From NCBI GenBank assembly GCA_004298335.1, contig SCTG01000163.1, positions 1 through 32,652 of the forward strand: 32,652 nucleotides of DNA, written 5' to 3'. Source of the DNA: Nitrospirota bacterium (lineage in GTDB: Bacteria; Nitrospirota; Nitrospiria; Nitrospirales; NS-4). A program made the position numbers and the translations under genes. Positions 15,531-25,924 of this stretch are shown one piece after another; the first letter of the stretch is position 1, and every line of letters starts with the position of its first letter. A model generated the notes under the pieces. It was given only the letters and a program-made list of their open reading frames with translations. It ran no database searches and was not told the origin of the DNA.

Positions 15531-15644
15531 GTGGGTCCTGTCGCTGAGCCACCCTGACGTACTCAGGCCGTTTCGGCGTTGCAGCCACGCAGACTCGCCT
15601 GTACGTCCTTCCGTTCCGCCAGGGGCCCGCTCAGCGCCACCCAC
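15531..15644. repeat. Long nested foldback element between convergent genes
   Basis: GTGGGT (15531-15536) and CGCTGAGC (15542-15549) pair with ACCCAC (15639-15644) and GCTCAGCG (15629-15636). Nested inside, GACGTAC plus AGGC (15556-15562, 15565-15568) pairs with GCCTGTACGTC (15597-15607). A small GCGT/ACGC hairpin sits at the tip. The element fills nearly the whole gap between the aldehyde dehydrogenase stop and the tkt stop. It could be a bidirectional terminator or a copy of a dispersed, structured intergenic repeat. Confidence 0.5.
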
Positions 15645-17510
15645 CTAAGAAATGAGCTTCTTTACTTTCTCCACGATGTGGCGGGCGCTGAGGCCGTAGC
15701 GGTCGAGGAGCTGGTCCGGCTTGCCGCTGTGGGGGATCTCCGTCACGGCCATCTTGTGCACCTTCACCCCGTCGGCATTGACCGCCGCCGTCACCGCATC
15801 GCCGATCCCGCCGTGCGCGTAGTGGTCCTCGACCGTCAGCATGAGGTTGTTCGTCGCGCGGGCGGAGGCGAGCAGCGTCGCGCGGTCGATCGGCACGATG
15901 CTGTAGAGGTCCACGACGCGGATCGCGATGCCCTGCTTGGCCAGCTCGTCATGGGCCTTGAGCGCCTCGAACAGCGTCACGCCTGCCGCGACGACCGTGA
16001 GTTTGTCCTTCGCGCTTTCGCGGAGCACCTTCGATCCGCCGATCGTGAACTGCTCGTCATTCTTGTAGAGGATGGGCGTCTTGGGACGGCCGGTGCGGAT
16101 GTAGACCATGCCCTGATGATCGGCCGCCAGGGCCGTGAGCCAGTGCGTGCAGACCGCGTCGGACGGGTAGAGCACCGCGACGCCCGGCTGCGCGGCCATC
16201 ATGGCCAGGTCTTCGAGGCCCATCTGCGACGGCCCGTCCTCGCCGATGGAGACCCCGACGTGCGAGCCCATGAGCTTGAGGTTCGTCTTGCTGATCGCCG
16301 CCATGCGGATGAAGTCGTAGGCGCGGGTCAGAAACGCGGCGAAGGTGGCGACGAAGGGAATCTTGCCCTGGCTCGCCAGCCCCACGCCCGCGCCGATCAT
16401 GTTCTGCTCGGCGATGAAGGTCTCGAAGAACCGATCCGGAAACTTCTTGCCGAACTTGTCCGTGAAGGTGGAGTTCTTGACGTCCGCGTCGAGGGCGACG
16501 ACTTTGGGGTTGGCCTCGCCCAGTTTCACCAGCGTCGCGCCGAAGGCCTCGCGCGTCGCCACGGAATCCGACGGCTGGTACTCCGGCGGCGCGACCGGCC
16601 TGGCTGCGGCCGGCGCCTTCGCCGGCGGGTCCGGCAGACGAATCTCGACTTTGGGAGGAGAGGGGAGCAGCCGGGCGCTCAACTCGGCCAGGGCTTTGTC
16701 GGCTTCCTCGCCTTTCTTGAAAGCCTTCCCGTGCCAGTCCGGCTTGTCCTCAGCGAATGAAATGCCCTTGCCCTTGAGCGTGCGGGCGAGGAGGACGGTC
16801 GGTTTCCCCTTCGTTTGGCCGGCCTGCTCGAAGGCGTTCAGCAACGCGGCGGTGTCGTGACCGTCGACGACGAGCGCGTTCCAGCCGAACGCGCTCCAGC
16901 GCGCGCGGTAGGCCTCCATGTCGTGCTGCAGGATGGTCGGGTCGCTCTGTCCCTGGCGGTTGACGTCCACGATCGCGCAGAGGTTGTCGAGTTTGAGATG
17001 CCGCGCGATTTCGGCGGCTTCCCAGATGGAGCCCTCCATGGACTCCCCATCGCCCATCAGGACGTAGGTGCGGTAATTGGACTGGTCCAGCCTCGCGTTC
17101 AAGGCCAGGCCGATCCCGGCGTTCAGCCCCTGGCCGAGCGAGCCGGTCGCGACGTCCACGAAGTTCAGCCGCGGCGTGGGATGGCCTTCGAGGTCCGATT
17201 CCAACGTCCGCAGGCGCAGCAGGTCGTCGGGATTGAACGCGCCGGCTTCGGCCCAGGCGGCGTACAACAGCGGCGCGGCATGGCCCTTCGAGAGCACGAA
17301 CCGGTCGTTGTTCGGATGCTTGGGATTCTTCGGGTTGAAGCGCATGACCGAAAAGAACAGCACGGCCACGATGTCGGCCGCCGAGCAGCAGCTCGTGGGG
17401 TGCCCGCTGCCGGCTTCGGTGGTGGACCGAACGCTGAGGATTCGCAGCCGGGCGGCCAGGTGGTTCAGGGTTGCAAGAGGGGTACCGGCGGTCAGGCCTG
17501 TGGGTGGCAA
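15645..17510 (-). CDS. tkt: Transketolase, single-chain form
   Basis: TTG 17510 gives 621 residues and has AAGGAG (17524-17519) eight bases upstream; a TTG at 17567 would add 19 residues but overlaps the predicted promoter. Thiamine diphosphate motifs are visible: SGHP early in the chain, the [13 protein letters not shown] motif near residue 153, and the central pyrimidine-domain acid in [11 protein letters not shown]. The C-terminal domain ends in the usual [14 protein letters not shown] region. It transfers two-carbon units between sugar phosphates in the pentose phosphate pathway. The length and the proline/alanine-rich linker (near residues 285-325) match the roughly 620-residue transketolases also found in animals and some bacteria and archaea, not the 660-residue E. 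coli type. It is divergent from glyQ. Confidence 0.9.
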   Translation of the reverse strand: MPPTGLTAGTPLATLNHLAARLRILSVRSTTEAGSGHPTSCCSAADIVAVLFFSVMRFNPKNPKHPNNDRFVLSKGHAAPLLYAAWAEAGAFNPDDLLRLRTLESDLEGHPTPRLNFVDVATGSLGQGLNAGIGLALNARLDQSNYRTYVLMGDGESMEGSIWEAAEIARHLKLDNLCAIVDVNRQGQSDPTILQHDMEAYRARWSAFGWNALVVDGHDTAALLNAFEQAGQTKGKPTVLLARTLKGKGISFAEDKPDWHGKAFKKGEEADKALAELSARLLPSPPKVEIRLPDPPAKAPAAARPVAPPEYQPSDSVATREAFGATLVKLGEANPKVVALDADVKNSTFTDKFGKKFPDRFFETFIAEQNMIGAGVGLASQGKIPFVATFAAFLTRAYDFIRMAAISKTNLKLMGSHVGVSIGEDGPSQMGLEDLAMMAAQPGVAVLYPSDAVCTHWLTALAADHQGMVYIRTGRPKTPILYKNDEQFTIGGSKVLRESAKDKLTVVAAGVTLFEALKAHDELAKQGIAIRVVDLYSIVPIDRATLLASARATNNLMLTVEDHYAHGGIGDAVTAAVNADGVKVHKMAVTEIPHSGKPDQLLDRYGLSARHIVEKVKKLIS

Positions 17511-17557
17511 CGGGTCGTCTCCTTGTTGAGAAATCGGTTGGTCGGAAGTCCCGGCGG

Positions 17558-17586
17558 AGCCTAACAAAAGCGCCGCCGACAGTCAA
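17558..17586 (-). promoter_or_regulatory. Promoter of tkt
   Basis: On the minus strand, TTGACT at 17586-17581, a 17-base spacer, and TAGGCT at 17563-17558 preceded by TGT (extended -10). The transcript would start near 17551, about 41 bases before TTG 17510. It is nearly a mirror copy of the glyQ promoter 20 bases away. Confidence 0.5.
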
Positions 17587-17605
17587 TCCGGCCGCGGTCC
17601 TTCAA

Positions 17606-17634
17606 TTGACAACCCCTACCGCATTTGTTAGGGT
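17606..17634 (+). promoter_or_regulatory. Promoter of glyQ-glyS
   Basis: A perfect TTGACA at 17606-17611, a 17-base spacer, and TAGGGT at 17629-17634 preceded by TGT. The transcript would start near 17641. GGGAGA at 17654-17659 is then a fair ribosome site for GTG 17669. No T-box or other long leader structure fits in the 28-base leader. Confidence 0.55.
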
Positions 17635-17668
17635 TGGCCCTCCGATTCCTGCTCGGGAGACCGCACGG

Positions 17669-18519
<851 letters not shown>

Positions 18520-18523
<4 letters not shown>

Positions 18524-20619
18524 CGCGCACGCAGGCCTCCGGGCTTGAGTTGTTGCTGGAGATCGGAACCGAGGAACTGCCCGCGCAGTTCATGCCGCCG
18601 GCGCTGTCTACTTTGGGAGAGCGTGCGGGGCAGTTGCTCAAGGCCGCGCGCCTGGCTCACGGGACCGTCAAGACGATGGGGACGCCCCGGCGCCTGACGC
18701 TCTGGGTGCGGGGGGTGGCGGAGCACCAGGAATCGGTGGCGACGGAAGCCATGGGCCCGTCGAAGTCGGTCGGCTTCGACGCCCAGGGCCAGCCGACCAA
18801 GGCGGCGATCGGGTTTGCGGCGTCGCAAGGGGTCGACGTGAAGGCGTTGGTCGCGCGGACGATGCCCAAGGGCGAGTATCTCTTTGCCGTCAAGCGCGAC
18901 GCCGGGCGCAAGACGACCCTCCTGTTGCCGGCGCTTTTGGCTGAGCTGGCGGGCAGCCTCACGTTTCCCAAAGCCATGAAGTGGAACGACACGGGCGCCC
19001 GGTTCGCGCGGCCGGTGCGCTGGCTGCTGGCCCTGTACGGCGGAAAGCCCGTCCGGTTCCAGTTCGCCGGCCTGACGGCCGGAGATGCAACTTATGGCCA
19101 TCGGTTTCTCTCCGCCGGCCGCCCGCTGCGCGTCAAGGACTGCCGCTCCTACGAAGCGTCCCTGGAGAAGGCCGGCGTGATTGTGGACCCGGACAAGCGA
19201 CGGGCGCTGATCGCTTCCCAGATGAACCGGATCGCCGCGCATAAGAAGGGCCGAGTGCACGAGGACGAGGCCCTGCTCGAACAGGCCGTGTTTTCGGTCG
19301 AGATGCCGCAGGTCCTTATCGGGGCCTTCAAGACCCAGCACCTCGCCCTTCCCAAGGACGTGCTCATGACCTCGATGAAAGAGCACCAGGGCTATTTCTC
19401 CCTGCTGAACAAGGACGGGGGGTTACTGCCCTATTTCGTCGCCGTGGTGAACATGCGCGGCGGCGAGGCGACGATCCGAGCCGGCAACGAGCGGGTGCTG
19501 GCGGCCCGCCTCGCAGACGCCCGGTTCTTCTTCGACGAGGACCGCAAGGTCCGGCTGGAGAGCCGGGTGGAGAAACTCAAGGGCGTCACTTTCCACCAGA
19601 AGCTGGGCACGCTCCATCAAAAAGCCGGGCGCATGATGGCGCTGTCCGCCAAGCTGGCCGACAGCCTGGGCGACCTCGACGCCCTCGAACACTGCCGCCA
19701 GGCCGCCAAGCTCTGCAAGGCCGATCTGGTGACGGGCATGGTCGGGGAGTTCCCGACGCTCCAGGGCGTCATGGGCCGGGAGTACGCGCTGCATGACCGG
19801 GAGCCGAAGGAAGTGGCCGACGCGATCGCCGAGCATTACCTGCCGCGCTTCGCCGAAGACACCATCCCGCCGAGCCTGGCGGGGAAGGTCCTGTCCCTGG
19901 CCGACCGCCTGGACACCCTCGCGGCGTTTTTTGCCGTGGGGCTCGTGCCGTCCGGGTCGCAGGACCCGTTCGCGCTGCGGCGCCACGCCTATGCCGTGGT
20001 CAGGATTCTGGTCGAGGGGACGCTGTCCCTGAGTCTCAACGCGGCGATCCTGGACGCGGTCAGGCTGCTCAAGGAGCAGGGGATTCCCGTTGATGACAAA
20101 GCCCCGGCCGAGCTCCAGCGGTTTTTGGGCGAGCGGCTCCGGCATTACTGCCAGGAGGTGACCAAGCTGCGGGGCGACGTGGTGGACGCCGTGCTGTCCA
20201 AGTGGCAGTATGGCGAGTTCGATCCGCGGGACCTGGTGGCGCGCGCCAAGGCCCTGCATGCGTTCGCGGGCCGGCCGGAGTTCCAGACGCTGGTCACCGC
20301 CTTCAAAAGGGCCGAGAATATCACCAAGGCGCAGGAGGATGAAGGCGTGAACCAGGCCCTGTTCCAGGATCCCGTCGAGGCGAGCCTGTACGCGGCGCTG
20401 CTGGCCGCCGAGACCGTCGTGCCGGGGCTGATCGAAAACCGGAAGTACGAGGACGCCCTCGGCGCCCTCGTCGCGCTCAAGGCGCCCGTCGATGCGTTCT
20501 TCGTCGGGGTGATGGTGATGGTTGACGAGGAGGCGGTCCGTCGCAACCGGCTGTCCTTGCTGGTCCGCGTGCGGAACCTGTTCAGGCAGTATGCAGATCT
20601 TTCGAAGATCGTTCAATAA
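18520..20619 (+). CDS. glyS: Glycine--tRNA ligase beta subunit
   Basis: A 699-residue protein, the normal length for GlyS. The start ([19 protein letters not shown]) and the internal [22 protein letters not shown] and [10 protein letters not shown] blocks are hallmark segments of the family. The beta subunit binds tRNA-Gly and is needed with GlyQ for charging. ATG 18520 overlaps the glyQ stop by 4 bases. The C-terminal anticodon-binding region is intact ([19 protein letters not shown] at the end). A perfect GATCTT/AAGATC inverted repeat lies in its last codons. Confidence 0.97.
20596..20610. other. Small perfect inverted repeat at the end of glyS
   Basis: GATCTT, a TCG loop, then AAGATC, within the last codons of glyS and followed by an AT-rich gap. 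It could be a weak pause or attenuator hairpin or an operator half-site pair for ppdK. There is no T-run behind it. It may equally be a coding coincidence. Confidence 0.25.
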
Positions 20620-20627
20620 CATAGGCT
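20600..20627 (+). promoter_or_regulatory. Weak candidate promoter for ppdK
   Basis: TAGGCT at 20622-20627 is the same -10-like hexamer seen before tkt and ribE, with a poor -35 (TTTCGA, 20600-20605) at 16 bases. The following 40 bases are strikingly AT-rich for this genome, which favours some promoter here. TTGACG at 20628-20633 is an alternative -35 but has no good -10 at 16-18 bases. Confidence 0.25.
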
Positions 20628-20677
20628 TTGACGTAAATAATTAAACCTTTCATTGATATTTGAGAATCGGGGGACGC

Positions 20678-23533
20678 GTGGCGACAAAGAAATTCGTCTA
20701 TTTCTTCGGGAACGGCAAGGCCGAGGGCAAGTCCGGCATGAAGGAACTGCTGGGCGGCAAGGGCGCCGGCCTGGCGGAGATGACCAATCTCAAGGTGCCG
20801 GTGCCCGCCGGCTTCACGATCAGCACCGACGCCTGCCTCGCCTATTTCAAGAACAAGAAGACAACCCCTCCCGGGCTCTGGGAGGAGGTCCTGCGGAACA
20901 TGAAGCGGCTGGAGTCGGCCATGGGAGCCAAGTTCGGCGACCCGGCGAACCCCCTGTTGGTGTCGGTGCGGTCCGGCGCGCGGGCCTCCATGCCCGGGAT
21001 GATGGACACGGTGCTCAACCTGGGCCTGAACGAGCGGACCGTCCAGGGGCTCATCAAGAAGACCAAGAACGAACGGTTCGCCTACGACGCCCACAGGCGG
21101 TTCATCACGATGTTCTCGACCGTCGTGATGGACATCAAGCGCGAGCGGTTCGAGGACGCGCTGAAGGACAAGAAAGCCGAGACGCGCGCGGTCCATGACA
21201 CCGACCTGTCCGCGGCGGCCCTCCGGGAGCTGGTTGTGCGCTTCAAGAAGATCGTGCAGGAGGAGACGGGCCGCGAGTTTCCGGAAGACCCCTACGAGCA
21301 GCTCAAGATGGGCATCAACGCCGTCTTCAATTCCTGGTACGGGGCGCGCGCGGTCACGTACCGGCGGCTGTACGACATCCCGGACAACTGGGGCACGGCG
21401 GTGAACGTCGTGGCGATGGTGTTCGGCAACATGGGGAACACCAGCGGGACCGGCGTGGCCTTCACGCGCGATCCGGCGACCGGCATCCCCAAGTTCTTCG
21501 GCGAGTGCCTGCTGAACGCGCAGGGCGAGGACGTCGTGGCGGGCATCCGCACGCCGCTGCCCGTGGAGGCGCTGGCCAAGCCGCTGCCGAAGGCCTACCA
21601 GGACCTCATGGCCACGTACAAGAAGCTGGAGCGCCATTACCGTGACATGCTCGACCTGGAGTTCACGATCCAGGAGGGCAAGCTCTACATGCTCCAGACC
21701 AGGGTCGGCAAGCGCACGGGCATCGCGGCCGTCCGGATCGCGGTGGACCTGGTTGCGGAAAAGGTGATCGACAAGCGCGAGGCGGTGATGCGCGTCGGCC
21801 CCGAGCAGCTCGCCCAGTACCTCTATCCCATCTTCGATCCCAAGCAGGAGTCCCATCACCACGCGGTGGGCAAGGGGCTGCCGGCGGGCCCCGGCGCCGC
21901 CGCCGGCAAGATCGCGCTCACGCCGGAGCGCGCGGTGGAGATGAAGGCGCGCGGCGAGCGCTCGATCCTCGTCCGTCGCGAGACCAGCCCGGACGACATC
22001 CACGGCATGAGCGCGGCGGAGGGGTTCCTGACTGCCAAGGGCGGCATGACGTCCCACGCAGCCGTCGTCGCGCGCCAGATGGGGAAGGTGTGCGTCGCGG
22101 GCTGCGAGGCCCTGGACGTCAAAGACAACGGGACGATCCGCTTCGGGACGCTCACGCTCAAGGAGGGGGATGCGCTCTCCATCAACGGCTTCACGGGCGC
22201 CGTGTTCGCGGGCGAGATTCCGGTCGTCGAGTCCGAGATCATCCAGGTCATCCAGGGCAACATCAAGCCGGAGCAGTCCGAGAAGTACCGATACTTCTCC
22301 ACGCTGCTCGCGTGGGCCGACGAGTTCCGGACGATGGGCGTGCGCGCCAACGCCGACATTCCCGACCAGGCGGTCATCGCGCGGGGGTTCGGCGCCGCGG
22401 GGATCGGCCTCTGCCGGACGGAGCACATGTTCTTCGCCGAGGCCCGCGTCCCGATCATGCAGCGGATGATCCTGGCCAAGCGGCGCGAGGACCGCGAGCG
22501 CGAGCTGGCCAAGCTTCTCCCGCTCCAGAAGAGCGACTTCATCGGCCTGTACCGGGCCATGAAGGGGCACCCGGTGACCATCCGCCTGCTGGACCCGCCG
22601 CTGCACGAGTTCCTGCCCAAGCGCGAAGAGCTGATGGTGGAGATCGCGCGCATGGAGCTCAATCAGGCGGACCCGGTGCGCATCGAGGAGAAGAAGCTGC
22701 TGCTGGCCCGCATCGAGGAGCTGCACGAGTTCAACCCGATGCTCGGGCTGCGGGGCTGCCGGCTCGGCATCACGATGCCGGAGATCACCCGCATGCAGGT
22801 CCAGGCCATCATGGAGGCCGCCTGCGAGGTGACCAAGGCGGGCATCCGGGTGGTGCCGGAGATCATGATCCCGCTGGTCGGCCTGGCCGCCGAGATGAAG
22901 GCGCAGAAGGCCCTGGTGCGCGAGGTCGCCGCCGACACCATGCGCCGGTACCAGACGAAGTTCCCCTATCTGGTCGGGACCATGATCGAGCTGCCGCGCG
23001 CGGCCATCACTGCGGACAAGATCGCGCTCGAGGCGGACTTCTTCTCGTTCGGGACGAACGATTTGACCCAGACGACCTTCGGGTTCTCCCGCGACGATGC
23101 CGCGAAGTTCACCGACTTTTACATGAACCGGCGCGACCGCTGCCCCCGCTGCCTCAGCCGCGAGGTGGACCAGAAGACCATGAAGTGCCGGGCCTGCGGA
23201 CTCCAGCTCAGCGAGACGCCGGACAACATCCTCGACGCCGATCCGTTCGCCACGCTCGACCAGGAGGGCGTGGGCGGGCTGATGAAGCTGGCGATCGAGC
23301 GGGGGCGGAGAGGGCGGCCGGACATCAAGCTCGGCATCTGCGGCGAGCACGGCGGCGATCCCGCCTCCGTCGAGTTCTGCTACGGCCTGGGCCTCGATTA
23401 CGTGAGTTGCTCGCCCTATCGCGTCCCCATCGCCAGGCTGGCCGCGGCGCAGGCCGCCATCAAGGCGGCGGGCGCCGGCAAGACGGCCCGTTCCGCTCAA
23501 CGTTCGCCCGCCCGCCGGCGGGCCCGCCGCTAA
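20678..23533 (+). CDS. ppdK: Pyruvate, phosphate dikinase with a CxxC/CxxC insert
   Basis: A 951-residue enzyme from GTG 20678 (VATKKFVYFFG matches the usual start); a TTG at 20660 would add six residues. It interconverts pyruvate, ATP and phosphate with PEP, AMP and pyrophosphate in the cytoplasm. The ATP-grasp part is N-terminal, the swivelling phosphohistidine is H460 in GGMTSHAAV, and the PEP/pyruvate barrel holds CRTEHMFF, GTNDLTQTTFGFSRDD and C888 in CGEHGGDP. Between FTDFYMNRRDR and DADPFATLDQEGVGGL there is an added segment with C822, C825, C837 and C840, like a zinc ribbon. I do not recall this in standard enzymes. The C-terminus is a short basic tail. The gene follows glyS closely, a linkage also known in other bacteria. 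Confidence 0.95.
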   Translation: MATKKFVYFFGNGKAEGKSGMKELLGGKGAGLAEMTNLKVPVPAGFTISTDACLAYFKNKKTTPPGLWEEVLRNMKRLESAMGAKFGDPANPLLVSVRSGARASMPGMMDTVLNLGLNERTVQGLIKKTKNERFAYDAHRRFITMFSTVVMDIKRERFEDALKDKKAETRAVHDTDLSAAALRELVVRFKKIVQEETGREFPEDPYEQLKMGINAVFNSWYGARAVTYRRLYDIPDNWGTAVNVVAMVFGNMGNTSGTGVAFTRDPATGIPKFFGECLLNAQGEDVVAGIRTPLPVEALAKPLPKAYQDLMATYKKLERHYRDMLDLEFTIQEGKLYMLQTRVGKRTGIAAVRIAVDLVAEKVIDKREAVMRVGPEQLAQYLYPIFDPKQESHHHAVGKGLPAGPGAAAGKIALTPERAVEMKARGERSILVRRETSPDDIHGMSAAEGFLTAKGGMTSHAAVVARQMGKVCVAGCEALDVKDNGTIRFGTLTLKEGDALSINGFTGAVFAGEIPVVESEIIQVIQGNIKPEQSEKYRYFSTLLAWADEFRTMGVRANADIPDQAVIARGFGAAGIGLCRTEHMFFAEARVPIMQRMILAKRREDRERELAKLLPLQKSDFIGLYRAMKGHPVTIRLLDPPLHEFLPKREELMVEIARMELNQADPVRIEEKKLLLARIEELHEFNPMLGLRGCRLGITMPEITRMQVQAIMEAACEVTKAGIRVVPEIMIPLVGLAAEMKAQKALVREVAADTMRRYQTKFPYLVGTMIELPRAAITADKIALEADFFSFGTNDLTQTTFGFSRDDAAKFTDFYMNRRDRCPRCLSREVDQKTMKCRACGLQLSETPDNILDADPFATLDQEGVGGLMKLAIERGRRGRPDIKLGICGEHGGDPASVEFCYGLGLDYVSCSPYRVPIARLAAAQAAIKAAGAGKTARSAQRSPARRRARR

Positions 23534-23539
23534 ACGCCC

Positions 23540-24697
23540 TTGCCTCTGAGCAGCCGAGAGTGTGACGAGCATTTCATGGAGCGCGCCCTTGCGCTGGCCG
23601 CGCGCGGCCTGGGCACGACCAGCCCGAACCCGCCGGTGGGCGCGGTGGTCGTGCGGAGCGGCCGCGTCGTCGGCGAGGGCTACCACCGGCGCGCCGGCGG
23701 GCCGCACGCCGAGGCGCTGGCCCTGCGACGCGCCGGCGCCCGCGCGCGCGGCGCGACGCTCTATGTCACGCTGGAACCCTGCTGCCATCTCGACAAGCGC
23801 ACGCCGCCCTGTGTGCCGGCCATCATCGCGAGCGGCGTCGCGCGGGTGGTCGTCGCCGCGCGCGACCCGAACCCCCGGGTCCGGGGGCGCGGCATGGCGG
23901 CGTTGCGGCGGGCCGGCCTGCGCGTCGATCCCGGCGTCGGCACTGCGGGGTCCGAGAAACTCATCGAGCCGTACCGGACCCTGATCACGACCGGCCGCCC
24001 GTTCGTCACGCTGAAGGTGGCGTCCACGCTGGACGGGAAGATCGCCACGGCGCGGGGCGAGTCGCGCTGGATCACGGGCCCCGCGTCGAGAGGGCTGGTG
24101 CACTTTCTGCGCTCCCGTTCAGATGCGGTGGTGACGGGCATCGGAACCGTCCTCGCGGACGATCCACGCCTCACGGCGCGCACGGGATCGGCGCAGGAAC
24201 ATGCGCCGCTCCGCATCGTCCTCGACCCCTCGCTGCGCATCCCGCTCCGCGCGAAGGTGCTGCGGGGCCGCAAGGCGCCGACGCTCGTCGTGACCACCGA
24301 ACAATCACCCCGGGCGAAGCGCGCGGCCCTGCGGAAGGCCGGGGCCGAGGCGCTGGTGCTGCCGTCGCACCGGGGGAGAATCACGTGGCGCGCGCTGCTG
24401 TCCGAGCTGGGGCGGCGGGGCATTGCGTCGCTCGTGATCGAGGGCGGCGCGGAGGTGAACGCCTCGGCCCTGCGCGAGGGCGCCGTGGATCGCGTCCTGT
24501 TTTTTCTGGCGCCCCGCATGCTGGGGGGGGCGGACGCCGTGGGCGCGATCGGAGGACGGTCGCCGGTCCGCCTGAGCGAGGCGCTGCCGTTGAAGCGGGT
24601 GTCGGTGATGCGCGTCGGCCCCGACATTTTGGTTGAGGGTTATTTAACGGGAAAGGGCGCGTCTCGGCGCGCACGGGGTCGGGCGGGTGTGAAGTGA
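23540..24697 (+). CDS. ribD: Bifunctional diaminohydroxyphosphoribosylaminopyrimidine deaminase / uracil reductase
   Basis: A 385-residue protein from TTG 23540. This start keeps the conserved DEHFMERALALAARG helix, which the next ATG (23576) would cut. The N-terminal deaminase has its zinc ligands H56 (PHAEAL, with E58), C81 (EPCCH) and C91 (TPPC). The C-terminal reductase begins near residue 150 (PFVTLKVASTLDGKIATARGES) and contains VIEGGAEVNASAL. It performs the second and third steps of riboflavin synthesis from GTP. It starts six bases after ppdK and overlaps the next gene by GTGA. The last 15 residues are a basic, probably disordered tail. Confidence 0.95.
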   Translation: MPLSSRECDEHFMERALALAARGLGTTSPNPPVGAVVVRSGRVVGEGYHRRAGGPHAEALALRRAGARARGATLYVTLEPCCHLDKRTPPCVPAIIASGVARVVVAARDPNPRVRGRGMAALRRAGLRVDPGVGTAGSEKLIEPYRTLITTGRPFVTLKVASTLDGKIATARGESRWITGPASRGLVHFLRSRSDAVVTGIGTVLADDPRLTARTGSAQEHAPLRIVLDPSLRIPLRAKVLRGRKAPTLVVTTEQSPRAKRAALRKAGAEALVLPSHRGRITWRALLSELGRRGIASLVIEGGAEVNASALREGAVDRVLFFLAPRMLGGADAVGAIGGRSPVRLSEALPLKRVSVMRVGPDILVEGYLTGKGASRRARGRAGVK

Positions 24698-25872
24698 AAT
24701 CCCGCCAGTTCGCGCTCCTGTGCGGCGTCGGGCTCTTCGCGTTCATCAGCTACAACCTCGTCCGGATGCCCGTGCTCTCCCTGTACGCCCAGTCGCTGGG
24801 GGCGGGGCCGGAGGCCATTGGCTTCATTGTATCGGCCTCCACGCTGACCGGCGTCTTTCTCAAGTGGCCGGCCGGCGCGCTGTCGGACATCTACGATCGG
24901 CGCTGGCTCCTGCTGGCCGGCCTGCTGGCCTTCGCGCTCCCCCCGTTTTTTTATCAGTTCGTCTCCGACGTGGGCTGGCTGGTGGCGCTTCGCTTCACCC
25001 ACGGGATGGCGACGGCGGTGTTCGCGCCGATTGCCCTGGCGGTCGTGGCCGACCTGTGCCGGGAGGCGCGCGGCGCGGCGTACGGATCGTACACGGCCGC
25101 GACCCAGGCCGGCGCCATGCTGGGGCCGGTGCTGGGGGGCTGGCTGGTGGTGTCCGCGGGATTCCCGGCGGCGTTTGCCACGGCCGGCATCCTGGGGACG
25201 ATCGCCGTCCTGCTCTTTCTGCTCATGCGGCTGCCGCCGCAGATCCCGCGGGTCGCGTCGGGCTCTGGGCCGGGGGCGGTGCTTCGGGAGATGGCCCGCG
25301 GGGCGCGGACCGTGGTCGGCAACGTGCGCGTGGTGGTGACCAGCGTCACGGACGGCGCGCGGCAGGTCGCCAACGGCGCGCTGATGGCGTTCCTGCCGAT
25401 CTACGTGGTCGGGATCGGGATGGACGCGGCCCAGGCCGGCGTCCTCTTCGGCGTCCAGAGCGTGACCTCGTTCTTCTCGCGTCCCACCATGGGCTGGGCG
25501 TCCGACCGGATCGGGCGGCGGCCGCTCATCCTCCTGGGGCTGGTGGTCTGCGCCGCGTCGCTGGCGGCCATCCCGTTCACCCGTCCGTTCGGGTGGCTGA
25601 TGGTGCTGTCGGCGCTCTTCGGCTTCGGCGAGGCCATCGTGAACGCGTCGGCCGCCGCGCTGGTGGCCGACCTGTCCGAGCTGAAGACGCTGGGCTCGGC
25701 GATGGGCATGCAGGGCACGATCATGGACATCGGCCACGCCTCCGGCCCGATCCTGGCGGGGCTGCTGATCGGCGCGCTCGGGTTTGAGAAGGCGTTTTCG
25801 ATCATCGCCGGGATCGTCCTGCTGGCGGCGGGGGCGTTTCGCTTCGGCGTGGGACCGGCGCGGCCGGCTTGA
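24694..25872 (+). CDS. MFS transporter located between ribD and ribE
   Basis: A 392-residue protein with about 12 hydrophobic segments. MFS motif A appears as GALSDIYDRRWLL after helix 2 and again as GWASDRIGRRPLI after helix 8. The motif-C-like GAMLGPVLGGWL of helix 5 is typical of drug/proton antiporters. GTG 24694 overlaps the ribD stop by 4 bases, so translation is coupled to ribD. A role in exporting or importing a flavin-related compound or another metabolite is possible from context, but the sequence itself shows only a proton-coupled carrier. It does not resemble the known bacterial riboflavin importers RibU, RibN or RibM, none of which are MFS proteins. Confidence 0.87.
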   Translation: MKSRQFALLCGVGLFAFISYNLVRMPVLSLYAQSLGAGPEAIGFIVSASTLTGVFLKWPAGALSDIYDRRWLLLAGLLAFALPPFFYQFVSDVGWLVALRFTHGMATAVFAPIALAVVADLCREARGAAYGSYTAATQAGAMLGPVLGGWLVVSAGFPAAFATAGILGTIAVLLFLLMRLPPQIPRVASGSGPGAVLREMARGARTVVGNVRVVVTSVTDGARQVANGALMAFLPIYVVGIGMDAAQAGVLFGVQSVTSFFSRPTMGWASDRIGRRPLILLGLVVCAASLAAIPFTRPFGWLMVLSALFGFGEAIVNASAAALVADLSELKTLGSAMGMQGTIMDIGHASGPILAGLLIGALGFEKAFSIIAGIVLLAAGAFRFGVGPARPA

Positions 25873-25897
25873 CGGGTGAGAGGGACCGTACTAGGCT
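25869..25897 (+). promoter_or_regulatory. Promoter of ribE
   Basis: TTGACG at 25869-25874 (5 of 6), a 17-base spacer, and TAGGCT at 25892-25897. The start near 25904 leaves a 21-base leader containing GGAGGG just before ATG 25925. An FMN riboswitch would need over 100 bases and its conserved blocks are absent. The -35 overlaps the stop of the MFS gene. Confidence 0.5.
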
Positions 25898-25924
25898 TGA
25901 GGCGGAACAGTCACGCGGAGGGCG

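Noticed and set aside
17511..17668. T-box or other long leader before glyQ
   Set aside because: The predicted leader is about 28 bases and the T-box sequence is absent; only two facing promoters are visible.
20582..24103. A 1173-codon open frame on the minus strand opposite ppdK and ribD
   Set aside because: It is a GC-rich shadow of two well-identified genes, its translation is rich in R, H, G and L with no recognisable domain, and the plus-strand genes are certain.
25873..25924. FMN riboswitch before ribE
   Set aside because: Only 52 bases are available and none of the conserved RFN-element blocks are present.
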